From: Xiphydria camelus
Lineage: Eukaryota; Arthropoda; Insecta; Hymenoptera; Xiphydriidae
NCBI GenBank assembly: GCA_963678675.1
Contig: OY783194.1
Span: 20,872,278-20,936,277 of the forward strand
Direction of reading: 5' to 3'
DNA: 64,000 nt
The position numbers were made by a program, and so were the translations under genes. A model generated the notes under the pieces. That model saw only the letters and a list, made by a program, of their open reading frames with translations, searched no databases and was not told the DNA's origin. Positions 10,037-21,175 of this stretch are shown here, in pieces; positions within the stretch are counted from its first letter, which is position 1; each line of letters begins with the position of its first letter.

Positions 10037-11921
10037 TCATTCTTTTTTATTACCTGGGAAAAGCTTGACACTCTCTACTTGTGATAATGGTAGGAGGCGA
10101 ATAGGTTTCACATTCCTAGATATATTCTTAGGCAATGCTATTAGTTCATCACTAGTAATCACTGGAAGCTGGGCTTGCAATGCAGCAGGTACGAACTGAG
10201 ATTCTAAGACTGCAGGAACACTTTGCGATGCAACAGTTTTCTTACAAGCGGAACTGAATCTTATCGTAGAGGACGTCTGTTGCTGAGAAAGGACCTGGTT
10301 AGATAGAATAGATGATATTGCAGAAGATGGTTCTCTCGCAGGAGTACTTTCAGGAGTGAAAACTTGAGACTGAGCATGCTGTCTATCTCCTGATAGTGAA
10401 GAAACTTCCTGATATGTCGAACGATATACCTGAGGCTGTAATCCTTGTAATAACATCTTTGTACTGTCAACGATTGCTTCCTTTATCGGTATTACTGTCT
10501 TATTAATAAATTCATTAAGAATTTTTTCCTCCCATTCTCTTTCTTGTTTAAATAAATTTGAGAGAAACTCAGTTTGCTGCAATTGCAATTGCAAGAGAGT
10601 TTCTTTCTGTATTTGTGAAGTGGTAGTTCTTCTTCTTATATTCGCCTTTTTTGGAGCTGATTGACTAGATGTCGAACTATCATCAGTATCATTATGATTT
10701 TCATAGGTTCGTTTCATCTCCTTTGCCCTAGAACTCTTCCCCTTTTCTTTATGTATTTCTTGTTCCTGTTCCTGAACTTGTTCGACAAAAGGTGACGTTG
10801 GTTGCTGAGCGATCGGTGAATCAGTCGAACATCCGGGAATGCTGCCATCGCGAGGATCAGGAGCATCCTCGTAAATGGATTGGAAATCTGAAACGTGTTT
10901 TTTTAAATCAGTATTATTTAGGATATAAATTCCATTTTTTATTCTAAATATTTAATTAATGTATTTATTACATACCCTTTGAATTGTCAACTTCTGCTTC
11001 CTGCACAAATGAATCTATCCCTTTCATTTGTACAACAGGACGATCTCCACATATATTATTAAGTTCCTCGAAGTATTCGAACTTAATTCGTACATTGCCA
11101 GACCCACTTACATTAAGATTGCGCTTGCAAACCAAGTATTGTTCTGTGAAGAAGTACAGGGTGGTTCACTTAATTCGGTGACATAGCAATCGTGCGCGTG
11201 CGAGAGAAAACATGATAAGTGCATAAGAATCTCTATCACACATTTCCCTAGACTTGTCCAGTTAGATTTTGTGCAACAGAGGCTCGTACGCACTCACCAT
11301 GTATTCTCTCTCGTACTCGTACGATTGCTATGTCACCAAATTAGGTGAACCACCCTGTATATTACTAAACATAATGAACAATACTGAGAATAAAGATGTG
11401 CTTTTACATTACAGTTTCAAAAGATTTTAATTCGTGGCTATCAGAATAAAGTATTTATAGTCGATATTTATACATATATAAACAAAACTCAAGTTGCCGT
11501 CTCGACCAATGAGTAACCTCCAATGCTGACTTAAGTCTATGCTTATTTATAAGTAATGACTATGAATACCAGCTTATAAATCACTTGTATCGAAGGTGTA
11601 ATATAGTTTCATTTTCGAAAATATAGGATGCTTTTGGAAATGGTACCAAAATATTATATTTTCACTCCTGAGACAGTATTTATTCTGTAAAAATAATATA
11701 AATTTAAGTACATACGTCTTAGATTCTTAAACCGTATTTGCATTTGTTGTGAAGTTTTATTGTATCCATCCGAATTCATGATCAATGAAAGTTTATCAAA
11801 AATTTCAGCAACGCGAAATTTCTTGCCATCTAAGAGTTTCATCACTTTGTGGTCGTCTATTAATTGCAGCATATGTCTCGTTTCCTCTCTATCCCAGGAG
11901 TCTCGAACTCGTTTCGAGACA
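10037..11921 (-). CDS. Harbinger Myb/trihelix-like DNA-binding protein (spliced)
   Basis: PIF/Harbinger elements usually carry a second gene whose Myb/SANT-like protein helps the transposase enter the nucleus and find DNA ends (family knowledge). Here three exons are readable: 11921-11716 (acceptor TTTCACAG, donor GTATGT), one ending at about 10980 (reading FEYFEELNNICGDRPVVQMK), and 10888-10037. The first reads SWDREETRHMLQLIDDHKVM, then TSQQMQIRFKNLRR, a trihelix/Myb pattern with regularly spaced Trp/aromatic residues. The last exon is Gln/Ser-rich with the coiled-coil-like QKETLLQLQLQQTEFLSNLF. A first exon upstream of 11921 was probably displaced by the LINE at 12080. No stops within the exons. 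A MITE sits in the intron at 11157-11357. Confidence 0.65.
11157..11357. mobile_element. 201-bp mariner-type MITE
   Basis: About 40-bp TIRs starting CAGGGTGGTTCAC, nearly palindromic with the right end, flanked by TA at 11155-11156 and 11358-11359. TA duplication and CAGGGTGG termini are typical of Tc1/mariner derivatives. Non-coding; intronic in the Myb-like gene. Confidence 0.88.
11499..11571 (+). repeat. Direct repeat copy 2
   Basis: Same-orientation near copy of 302-372, with a few substitutions and small indels in the middle. The two copies lie in the same Harbinger element, about 3.3 kb apart once the 7.9-kb insertion is discounted. Confidence 0.8.
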
Positions 11922-11997
11922 CTGTGAAATTAATGATAAACATGTGTACAATTTTGAACATAACCTAAACTAACTTCAATTTTGTATGTACAAAAAT

Positions 11998-12015
11998 CTC
12001 TCTCTCTCTCTCATA
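11998..12015 (+). repeat. (TC)n microsatellite
   Basis: Short run of TC dinucleotides just upstream of the LINE insertion. Nothing else in 11922-12069 is recognisable. Confidence 0.8.
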
Positions 12016-12417
12016 TTATATTTACATCGCTTGAAATGTCCTTCAAGAATATTATCAGATTAAATATTTAATATTTATCGGGGGAAGGTTAGGGACGCGA
12101 GTGCGAACGGACGTGTGTCGAGAGTGGTGTGTCTTAAAGGCCGAAAAAGTGAGAAAATAGGTAAAGAAGAAGGTAGGGAGAGGCGAAGAAAGGGGTAAGA
12201 AAGTGTGGAGAAGAGACTAGGGACAAGATCGTGATGTGGCGAGAAGGGTAAGAAAGGAGAGATAGCAAATAATTTCCTTGAGAAAGCGAGTAAGGTTAGG
12301 AGTGCGAAACGGGCACGGGGAAGGAGGAGAAGGGAAAGTTTAGCCAGCGGACGAAGAGGCGGACGGAGCAAGTGCGAAAGATGGACGACGAGGTGGCGTG
12401 GAAGCACGGCGGGAAAT

Positions 12418-13287
12418 GTGAAAGGCAAGGAAGGAAAGAAGGCGGAGGGAAGCGCGAAAGGAGTCGGAAGGCCATCCAAAGCGGAACAACTGGAGAGAGC
12501 AAGGAGGTCTGAAAAGGATGTAGGCGTAATGCTTAGAGAGGCGAAGAAAAACGAAGAGAGGCGAGAAAATGGCGAGGAAGAGGATGAGGGCGCAAGAAGT
12601 AAGGAAGGAGAAGAAGCAAAACGGAAAAGTATCGAGGAAATGTTCGAGAGCTTGATAAGCCGGTTTGAAGAATTGAAAGGAGATCTCAATGAGATGAAGG
12701 TAGAGATAGGGAGAGAGGTAGCGGCGAGTATCGGAGGGATAAGGAGGGAGATAGAGGAAAGGCAAGCAGTATGGCAGGAGGAAAAAGCAGAGATGAAAGA
12801 AAAGATGCAGGGAATGGAAAGGAGAATAGCAGCGCTAGAAGGGAGAGCAGGCGGAGGCGAGGCGGGCACAGAGCGGATAGAAAGATTCATGGAGCAGAAG
12901 GATAGAGAATTAAGGAAAAATAACATTGTGATCAGAGGGCTCCAGCTGGAAGGACAAGATGGAAAAAATGAAGTGGAAAAATTCCTGAGAGAAAAAGTAA
13001 AGGTGGAAGCGAAATTGAAGTGGGCCAAGATTGTTGGCAGACAGAGGAAGATGGTGATCGTCGGGGTGGAAGACTGGGAGACAAAGAAGAGGATCATGGA
13101 AAAGAAGAGTAATCTGGGCAATGTACCAATCTTCATCGACCATGATTTGACAAGGAAGGAGAGAGAAATACAGAGGGAGATTTTGGAATGGGCGAGGCTG
13201 GAGAGGAGAAGAGGCGTACAGGTCAAAGTTGGCTTCCAGAAAGTGTGGAGCAATGGGCGTTGGAGAAGATGGCAGAGGGAAGGATAG
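12418..13287 (+). CDS. LINE ORF1 protein (coiled coil plus RRM-like region)
   Basis: ORF1 proteins bind the element RNA and act as nucleic-acid chaperones during target-primed reverse transcription. This 289-residue frame is very Lys/Glu/Arg-rich. Residues ~60-150 have heptad-like text (IEEMFESLISRFEELKGDL and on through EIEERQAVWQEEKAEMKEKM) predicting a coiled coil. Residues ~155-270 read RKNNIVIRGL, IVGVEDWETKKRIMEKK and FIDHDLTRKEREIQ, like the RRM and C-terminal part of L1-type ORF1 proteins. No CCHC knuckles are seen. The start at 12418 is the first ATG of the open frame but an upstream start cannot be excluded. The frame is intact. Confidence 0.75.
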   Translation: MKGKEGKKAEGSAKGVGRPSKAEQLERARRSEKDVGVMLREAKKNEERRENGEEEDEGARSKEGEEAKRKSIEEMFESLISRFEELKGDLNEMKVEIGREVAASIGGIRREIEERQAVWQEEKAEMKEKMQGMERRIAALEGRAGGGEAGTERIERFMEQKDRELRKNNIVIRGLQLEGQDGKNEVEKFLREKVKVEAKLKWAKIVGRQRKMVIVGVEDWETKKRIMEKKSNLGNVPIFIDHDLTRKEREIQREILEWARLERRRGVQVKVGFQKVWSNGRWRRWQREG

Positions 13288-16200
13288 GGAGAGAACAACC
13301 AGGATTTTTAGGCGAGCCACGAAAGAGGGGAACGGATGTAAGGAGACGAAGAATGCTTTTCTGGAACGTTGCAGGGGTAAAGAGGAAGGATAGAGACTTT
13401 TGGAAATTCGTTCAGGACTTCGACACTGTAGCACTAATAGAAACGTGGATAGAGGAGAAGGATTGGAGTAAACTAAAGGAGGTTTTGCCGAAAGGTTTTG
13501 TATGGAGCAGCCAGCATGCTAGGAGGGAGAAACTGAAGGGAAGGGCCAAAGGAGGGATCATTATGGGAGTGAGAGAAAGCGTGGTTGAAGCCAAAAAGAG
13601 GGAAGAAAGGGAGGGAATACAAGGTGAAGGCGTAATGGAGGTAAGTTTCAGGATTGCCAAAGAAAAATGGAGAGCCATCGCAGTCTATAGTAGCGAAGGA
13701 GTGGAGAAATTAGTGAAAACACTCGAAGAGAAAGAGAGCGAAGCGGAAGAAGAAAACCTTGTAATTGCTGGGGATTTTAATGCCAGGATGGGTATAGCGA
13801 GTTTGATGGGTTTTGATGGAGAAGAAATGGCAAGAAAATCGAAGGACGAAATAAGAAATGAGGAGGGCATGAAGCTGGGAAAGTTAATTGAGGAGAAAGG
13901 CTGGATCCTACTCAACGGAAATTTTGTAGGCGATGAGGAAGGAGAGTATACGTACACAGGAGGTAGAGGACCAACGGTAATCGATTACGCCATGGCGAAT
14001 AGGGAAGCCTTCAATGAAATAAGAAGCTTCCGAGTAGGAGAAAGGACGGAGTCAGACCACCAGCCGCTGATAATTGAACTGGAAGAGGGGGGAGAAGTGT
14101 ATTACGAGGAAGAGAAAGTTAAGCAAATCTGCATATGGGACGAGAATACAATTACGCAGTATAAGGATTATACAAGGGAGTTAGACTTAGGGAACAAGGA
14201 CATCGAGGAAGACTGGGAGGAGCTGCAGTCAAGGGTGGTCACCGGCATGCCGAAGAAAGTGATACGATTAAAAAGAAGGAGAATTGGATGGAAAAACTGG
14301 TGGGATAAAGAGTGCACGAGAAAGAAAAGGGAGGCTGCGAGAGCATACAGAAAATGGAGGCAAGGTAGGAAGCGGAGAGAGGACTACCTGGAGAAGAAGA
14401 TGGAGTTCAAGAAGTTATGTGAGTAGAAAGAAACGCAGTTGAAGAACAAGGAATTGGAAGAGATTAAAAACGTGAGAAAAGCAGCAGACGTATGGAAATA
14501 TGTAAATAAAGGGAGGAGAAAGAAGGGGATTCCCAGCGATAAAGTACAAGCCGAGGAGTGGAGATCACATTTGATGAAATTGCTGGAGGGAAGCCAGAGG
14601 CATGAAGGGAAAGGAAGGAGAAGAAATAGAGAGGGAGATACTGAAGAAGAGTTAACGGACGAGGAGGTAGAAGAGCAAATAAAGAGTATGAAGAGAAATA
14701 AGGTGGCAGGTACGGATGGGATTCCGAACGAGGCATGGAAATTCAGCGAAGGTAAGGCCAGAAAGAAATTAAAGGAACTAGCGAAGAGAGTGTGGAGAGG
14801 AGAAGGCTTCCCAGAAAGTTGGAGAGAGGGAGCTATCTTCCCAATTTATAAAAAAGGAGACAGGGATGATCCGGCTAACTACAGAGGAATCACATTACTG
14901 AGTACGGCGTACAAGATATATACGGCGGTTCTGGAAAAGAGACTGAGGACGGAGATAGAGGGAAAAGGAATTCTACCAGAGGAACAAGCAGGTTTCAGGG
15001 AGAAGAGATCGGCGCTCGACAACGTATACGTGCTACAGCACATAGTAGACAAAGAAGAAAAGAACTCTTAAGGCGGCTTTTGAGACGGTGAACAGGGAAA
15101 GAATGTGGAGCACGATGGAACAGAGAGGAGTTAGAAGAGGACTAATAGAAAGATGCATAGAGATCTACGAGGAGACAAAGGTAACCATATTGATAGAGGG
15201 AGAAGCTTCAGAACCCTTCTGGACGGAAAAGGGAGTGAGGCAAGGATGCCCGCTGAGCCCTTCGGTTTTTGCAATCTTCCTAGCAGACCTGGAAGAGACG
15301 CTGGAAAGAGGCATGGTAGGAGGAGTGGAATTGGGAGAAAGGAGAATTCACCACCTCGCCTATGCTGACGATATTGTGATGCTCGCAAGAAATGAAGAAG
15401 CGCTTAAAGGGATGATGTGGGTCTTGCAAAAGTATTTGTCAGAAAAGGAGCTGACCTTGAATGTGGATAAGTCGAAAGTAATGGTATGTAAGAAAGGGAG
15501 AGGGAAGGTAAGAAAGACAAGGTGGAAGTGGAAAGGTAAAGAATTAGAGGAGGTGAAGGAATTCAAATATCTAGGTTATGTATTTAAAAAGAATGGAGAT
15601 AAAGCAGGACAGATCGGGGATTTAGTGAAAAAGGGCAACTTAGTACTTAGGCAAGTCTGGAGCATTGGGGAGCGTCTTTTCAGGGAAGATTTTATAAGGA
15701 GAATGTGGCTGTTTGATAAACTGGTGTGGAGTGTAGTTAGCTACGGAGTAGAAATATGGGGATGGAGAAGCTGGGAAGGGTTAGAAAAATTACAAAGAAA
15801 ATATATAAAGTGGGTGCTAGGGCTAGAGAGATCGACGCCAGGATATATAGTGATAGAAGAATCAAAGAGGAAACTACTTAGGATAAGGGCGGGGAAAAGA
15901 GCGATGAGATTTGAGGAAAGAGTAAAGGAAGAAGGAGCTAGCGAGCTGATAAAGGAGTGTCTGCGAGAAAGAGATGAGGGGAAGGTAAGTGGCTCCAGAT
16001 CGGTAGAGAAGAGAAACGAATATCTAAGGAGATGCGGATATAGCGAGGCAGGGATTGCGGCTATGATAGAAGGACGTATAGCGAGTATAGCGTTGAGCGA
16101 TAGAGATTGCGAGATACAAATGCAGGAACAGCGGGACAAAATATGGAGAGCGAGATATAATGAGAGGTATAGATACTTGTGTAGTAATGACAAGGCAAGT

Positions 16201-16480
16201 TACCTCAGGAGAGTAGGAGAGAGAGGGGACCTAAGAAGGATTGCTAGAGCAAGATGCGGAAACGAGGAAGAGGCAAATAAATACTGGATGGATGAGGAGA
16301 GAAGAAAATGTAAGCTCTCTCTGCGAGAAAGAAGGGGGCACGTTGGAGCACCTAATCAGGGATTGCGTCGAGATGCCGCGAGTAGATTTGAAAGTGGAAG
16401 AGCTATTAAATGAAGAAGGTAGCGAGAAGGCTAGGGAATGGTTAAAGCAGCTGGAAAAGAGGAGGAAGCGGAAAAGCTAA
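13188..16480 (+). pseudogene. LINE ORF2 (APE endonuclease, reverse transcriptase, C-terminal CCHC), disabled
   Basis: The endonuclease (about 13340-14090) keeps FWNVAG, IETWIEE, AGDFNAR and SDHQP. The RT shows the early motifs (NKVAGTDGIPNEAWK, PANYRGITLLSTAYKIY), motif B (GVRQGCPLSPSVFAIFLA) and motif C (HHLAYADDIVML), then FKYLGY. The C-terminus has a zinc knuckle (LCEKEGGTLEHLIRDC). Lesions: a TAG at 14424-14426 with the frame continuing after it, a frameshift at about 15056-15072, and another near 16310. At the middle lesion the text goes from HIVDKE straight to LKAAFETVNRE, so the motif A block with its catalytic Asp is missing. The copy therefore cannot make an active RT. Confidence 0.88.
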
Positions 16481-16728
16481 AGCGTCGAGGGGGCAAAATG
16501 ACAAAGACGGGGAATAAATTATTAGTTACTATATTATAATTATTTTATCTTATGATTAGGTATTATATTATAGTTATTTTATTTTATTATTAGTTATGTT
16601 ATATGAAATATTTTTTACGTTAGCCCATATTAAGAGTAAATGTACCTATAGAGTTGTATAACCAACCTCCTTTCGTGGCTGTAAAGCCGAAATAAATCAT
16701 CTATCTATCTATCTATTCAATATTTATC

Positions 16729-16956
16729 ATACATACCTATTGCCGTTCGTACAATTCATATTTGTCCACATTTCGTCCTATTCTTTCTGTCCACCGCAGA
16801 TATCTATAGGATAATATCGGATTAATAAGTCTAATGCTGGCAATTTGGCAGGATTAGACTTATTAATCCGAGAGGCGTCTCCACTGGTAAAATATTGAGA
16901 TTAAATAATCCGAGGATTACTAAATCACGGATTTAACGTACGGTGGAGACGTAGTC
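16729..16956. other. Harbinger-flank relic with an 18-bp hairpin
   Basis: A perfect stem CGGATTAATAAGTCTAAT at about 16820-16837 pairs with 16853-16871 over a 16-base loop. CGTCTCCAC (16876) and GTGGAGACG (16942) form a wider inverted pair. This may be a subterminal part of the Harbinger element that the LINE interrupted, or another small MITE. No coding sequence. Confidence 0.45.
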
Positions 16957-17269
16957 ATAGATCGTTATTCCGCTTACCAATGTTGGAGGCTGTTTTGCAG
17001 GAATAACCTTGTTTCTTTTGGAAATATATTCATTTCCCGCATCTCTAAGGGCTTTGCGTTTAATGCACTTCCACTCTGTGATACATTTATTTTTCGTTTT
17101 CTTGATTTACTAACAGTTTTAATTACACCAGGTGACAAAGTGACGTTCGCGTTAGACTCCATTTTTGAAGACATAGATCATTGTTCCATAACAATCAAAT
17201 TTCAGATGATAATAGCACCGCCATCTAGCGAGATATTACAAAAGTAGACTTTGCAACGGATTTCAAATA
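16957..17269. other. Unassigned sequence with repeated ACATAGATCRTTATTCC motif
   Basis: The motif occurs near 16957, 17171, 17474 and 17521, i.e. on both sides of the MITE at 17270. A 67-codon minus frame (16974-17174) between the first two copies has no recognisable domain. Confidence 0.5.
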
Positions 17270-17474
17270 GTACACCCAGGGACACGGCATCTGTCGCTGG
17301 TGACTTTTTTTAAACGTACTAACCAATGAATAATTAATTCTCATTCGCTCATTAGCTACGGTGGCGTCTACTCTCGTTAATGAAAGCATGAGGATTATTA
17401 ATTATTGGTTAGTACGTTTAAAAATAACGTTTAAAAAAAGTCACCAGCGACAGATACCGTGTCCCCGGGTGTAC
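17270..17474. mobile_element. Foldback MITE, family with GCTACGGTGGCGTCTAC core (copy 1)
   Basis: Arms begin GTACACCC and end GGGTGTAC, then match inward through CTGTCGCTGGTGAC and ACTAACCAATGAATAATTAA. The centre carries CATTAGCTACGGTGGCGTCT. Related copies lie at 60964-61140 and 61204-61417. Confidence 0.82.
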
Positions 17475-18307
17475 ATAGATCATTATTCCACTTTTATCGC
17501 AAAAGAGCCAAAAATGTAACATAGATCGTTATTCCGGTGCACGCTTCAATTATCTTCTAGTTAGTGCTAACTTAACGTCTTATTACAATAAACAACAGTG
17601 CCAAATGTCAACAAAATCGGCACAAGGATCTTTGAGATATTATTAAAAAACCGATTTTTTTTTAACTGACGTCCTGTATCTTGAAAACCAGACATTTTAG
17701 GACATATGTTAATATGAACTTTTCTACTGGAAATTGATTCAGTAATGTGCCCTTGCAATTACGGCCTATCATTAAGTAATACCCTGTATAAAGAGTAGGT
17801 ATATAAAAAAACGCGCGTATTCGAATGCAACCCCGAGTCGAAAAATAAAGTCTATTCAAAGCCTCAAAGTCCTATGACTTTATAGGAGTTAGAGGTTTAA
17901 AGTAGGCGAAATTAACATGGCATTTCACGTCCTACATTTAGCCTAAAGATGGCAGTTACTTCCATTTGTGCCACTTTTAGGCTTTATGTAGGAGGTGCCA
18001 GTAACCTCCGATAGGCCTCCACATCCTATCCCGAGTCGAAATTGGTTAGCGAGACTATGGCGCTTGGGACAAGGATGCGTTGTCGGTAATGACGAACATT
18101 AGAGGTTAGAATTAAATTTTTATATTTAATTAATAATTGAAATTGTGTTACAATACATAGCGATAGCATTACAAATGTAGAAAAATAATGTATAATACTA
18201 AGCCAAGTACAATTTTTTTGTTTCTACCTGACTATCACTAGGTTTACGGAACCCCGTCAATTTGACAGGTGACTTATTCCATTTCGATTATCTAATAATC
18301 TATGACG
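17475..18307. other. No gene recognised
   Basis: AT-rich. ACCCCGAGTCGAAA (17828) and ATCCCGAGTCGAAA (18030) bracket a segment with related short phrases (for example GTCCTACATTTAGCCTAAA and CTTTTAGGCTTTATGTAGGA, partly inverted), perhaps a worn foldback. No long open frame. Confidence 0.4.
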
Positions 18308-18513
18308 TTAATTTAACTTAACTTTTATTAGGTAACAATCAGGCCAAAAAACAACAAAAATCACTGCACGTCTGATGTTTCGGTTCCTCTTGGAACGAAT
18401 CCTTCATTGCGTCTCCGGAGGGGGTTCGAACAGGAACCTAAACGGCAGACGTGTAGTGATTTTTGTAGTTTTTTGGCCTGATTATTACCTAATAAAAGTT
18501 AAGTTAAATTAAT
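18308..18513. mobile_element. Foldback MITE with Pol III box B-like loop
   Basis: Arms of about 65 bp: TTAATTTAACTTAACTTTTA... at 18308 and its inverse ending at 18513. The loop contains GGTTCCTCTTGGAACGAATC and GGGGGTTCGAACAGGAACC; GGTTCGAA resembles a Pol III box B but no box A partner is visible. Confidence 0.8.
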
Positions 18514-18758
18514 ATTAAGCTACAGGCAATAGAAGTAATATTTTCTTAAGAATCTATGAGGTATGACCTTCCTTATAGCTGGAGATCTCAATATTAACAT
18601 ATCAGAATGTATCATCTGTCAGTTCCCGGGAAAATGTATAATTAATGAAAAACTATCGAAGTTTTGGCCCTAAGCAACTTTCAAAATTGATGCGAGAACC
18701 TACATGACTAAATGCATGGTTAATTTATAATAATTTTTTGAAAGTCCCGGTGTACACC

Positions 18759-19003
18759 ATATGAGCTATTGAAAGCCAGAATAGTCTAAGTTATACTTCA
18801 TGTAAGCTGAGATTATTTGACTGCAAAGTTAAGTACAACTTGAAAAATCTGTCTAGATGATACAAATAGATATTTTAAATCGTAAATATCTGTTTTGTAT
18901 CATCTAAACAGATTTTTCAAATTGTACTTAACTTTGCAGTCAAATAATCTCAGCTTATATGAAATGTGACTTAGACCATTCTGATTTTCAACGGCTCATA
19001 TAT
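18759..19003. mobile_element. Foldback MITE, 245 bp
   Basis: Nearly perfect inverted arms, ATATGAGCTATTGAAAGCC... at 18759 matched by its inverse ending at 19003, converging on TATTTTAAATCGTAAATATC. Non-coding. The target-site duplication is not clear. Confidence 0.8.
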
Positions 19004-19055
19004 CCAATGTCTAGATTGATTGCACTAATAGGAAACACGAGTGATGTCATTTACT

Positions 19056-21115
19056 CTATTCCGTAGTTTTTTGCCGTTTCTGCTGTCGATCATTTTTAGA
19101 AGTCTGCGCTTTATGCTTGTTATATGCGGTCTTATTAATATGAGCGATGAAATCTGATCTGTTCACAGTCGGACTGATCCGCTTGGCCCATTCTGAAATT
19201 AATTGGAAAATAAACCAGACGGTAAATTGCAACGAAAAATTTGAGCACATTTTCCATGCTGAAAATTGTAGAATCCTCACCACATGCAATCCTTTAAATA
19301 CCGAGTGTCAATTGAGGGGCGTTTACCCCGTAATCCTTTCGCCGAATAATTACTCAGTGATGAGCCATAAACTTCGGCCAATACTTCACGGACTAATATT
19401 TTCCATCGATCGACTTCTGTTTCACTTTGATATACCGCCAGGCTGATGATAGTGATTTGAGCCTTGGATAAATAAAATTTGCATCCTGGAGATATCTCCT
19501 CCTGTAATATTTCAGTAATTAAGACGTTGTCAGTTAGAGTACTATGATGATCAGCTGTGTGAATATCGTACATATCAAGGCTACAAGTCGAAATGAGTAT
19601 ACGCACCATGTGTTCTGCTGGCTGCGAATGAACCGGATCGATCTGAAAATTTCAGATGAACATATTAATTAAATTATGATTATTTACGTGTTATCATCAA
19701 GTCGGTAAACAAAGATGTTCTTCTATATTTTCCATCAAACGTAATAGCAGTTATTCCAGTAAACAACTGAAGTACCGAAGATAAGTGGATTGAATATTCC
19801 AGTTATTTACAACAGTTTAGCGATCACAATGAACAGTCAACTTTGGAGAACGAAGTAAAAAGTCCCAAGAAAACTCTTGTAATGGAGTGAGAATGATTCT
19901 GCATACCTGAAAAGTTTCCATTGAGTTCAAATCATTTTTTTTATTCGATTCGAACGAATACTTCATGGCTTTCAACAATAACTCCTGATGAAGTATATCC
20001 TTTTTGATAACTGTGGAATGAGCAATAATAGCAATAACCACAATTATTAGCATCAGAGAAAAGTTGAGGAAATGAAATAAAAACGCGCTTTGCAAATATA
20101 CACCATTGCATGAGTTTTAGCAGCCAATTTGTGTAAAATTGTAATAAATTATAGAACACGGTGCATGAGTCATCTGGTCAACGCCTATCTTTATTACGAT
20201 GACTCAACTAAAAACTGCTGAAAAGAGACGTACCTTTCCAAGATATTATGCCAGCCAGCGCGCGGGCTGTACCATCTTCATTTTCCTTATCACTGTCATC
20301 GCTGTTTGAATCCTCGCTATCATTGCTATCGCCGGATGTGCGATCACCAACCCGAACGTTCGTCAATGAAGTTTGCTGGCTTTGATCATCCCCATTGCGA
20401 GCAGTACTGCTTGAATGCGAAAGAGACGAATCACGTGCTTCTGTCAGGCTCGATATCCCAGTTGAACGCTCGAGAAGACTTGTGTTGGGATTTGAGACGT
20501 CAAGAAATGAGACGTCTCGTGGATGAATCGACATTTGGGAGCATTTCTAGACGATGTTAGTTGGTGTGACAGGCTGATAAGTATCGTTGTCGGAAGAGTT
20601 GAATGACGGTCCTGTGAACGTTTCAGCCACATTTGCTACGGGTATCATACCATCAAATAAACAATCATCAGCTTTAACATCCGGATGATTTTCCCTTTGG
20701 TGTCCAAATGCGTCAGACATTCCTCTCAACTGTCTCGTAGCAGATGACGGAAGATCAGCATTGCTCAGAACTGCCTGATCCAGCTGTTTCAAACCAGTTA
20801 GTTCTTGTGTATTCCTTGTTGGTCTATTTATTGTCAAGTTGGCAGTATCCAAAGCAGAATAAGTACCACTAGTAAGTGTAGCGCTTGGTGTTGTTGGTAA
20901 ACGTGGTCGAGTATTACCGATAAAGATTGGCTTGTCTTTTAAAATTCGTCTTGACATGTCGTATTTCTGTAATTTTTTAATATATTTCTGGACTTTCATT
21001 TCCTCCGCTTTATTTTTGTGTTCTTGCAAGATACTGGCAGTGAATATTTTCTTCGTTGGATCGTGAATCTCTCCATTAGAATCAACCACAGTATTTTCTA
21101 GCTCGTTCTTGTCAG
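19056..21115 (-). pseudogene. BEN-domain gene (multi-exon, in-frame stop)
   Basis: BEN domains bind DNA or protein partners in chromatin factors and some mobile-element proteins. Exons inferred from splice signals: 21115-20234 (acceptor TTCCAG, donor AAAG/GTACGT), 19642 to about 19283 (acceptor TTTTCAG) and 19192-19056. The middle exon reads VDRWKILVREVLAEVYGSSL then SNYSAKGLRGKRPSIDTRYL, a good BEN core; the last reads AKRISPTVNRSDFIAHINKT. The first exon encodes a basic, then Ser/Asp-rich linker and has one in-frame TAG at about 20547-20549 with the frame continuing on both sides. The splice from the middle to the last exon does not keep phase in the obvious way. So this is probably a decayed copy; whether host or element-borne is unknown. 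An exon may also lie in 19817-20160. Confidence 0.6.
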
Positions 21116-21175
21116 CTGGAATGTATTAATAGTATAGTACTTAATAGAATAGTACTTGAGGTAGTTGGACAGCTA

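Larger units (their letters stand above)
12080..16718 (+). mobile_element. Full-length, dead non-LTR retrotransposon (LINE) with APE endonuclease
   Basis: Flanked by the duplication AATATTTATC (12070-12079 and 16719-16728; two further bases outward also nearly match). The 5' UTR is GA-rich on the + strand, then ORF1 (12418-13287) and ORF2 (from 13188, overlapping). It ends in an AT-rich 3' UTR and a short (ATCT)n tail at 16699-16718 instead of poly(A). The two-ORF layout with APE endonuclease fits the I/Jockey/R1 group; I do not assign a clade. The element is strongly purine-biased on its coding strand, which differs from its neighbours. Confidence 0.9.

Noticed and set aside
12075..13434. 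Long minus-strand open frames opposite LINE ORF1 (up to 407 codons)
   Set aside because: Antisense of a purine-rich coding strand; composition is Ser/Leu/Pro/Phe low-complexity with no domain.
17567..17859. Small minus-strand frames between MITEs
   Set aside because: No domain, no splice context; chance frames.
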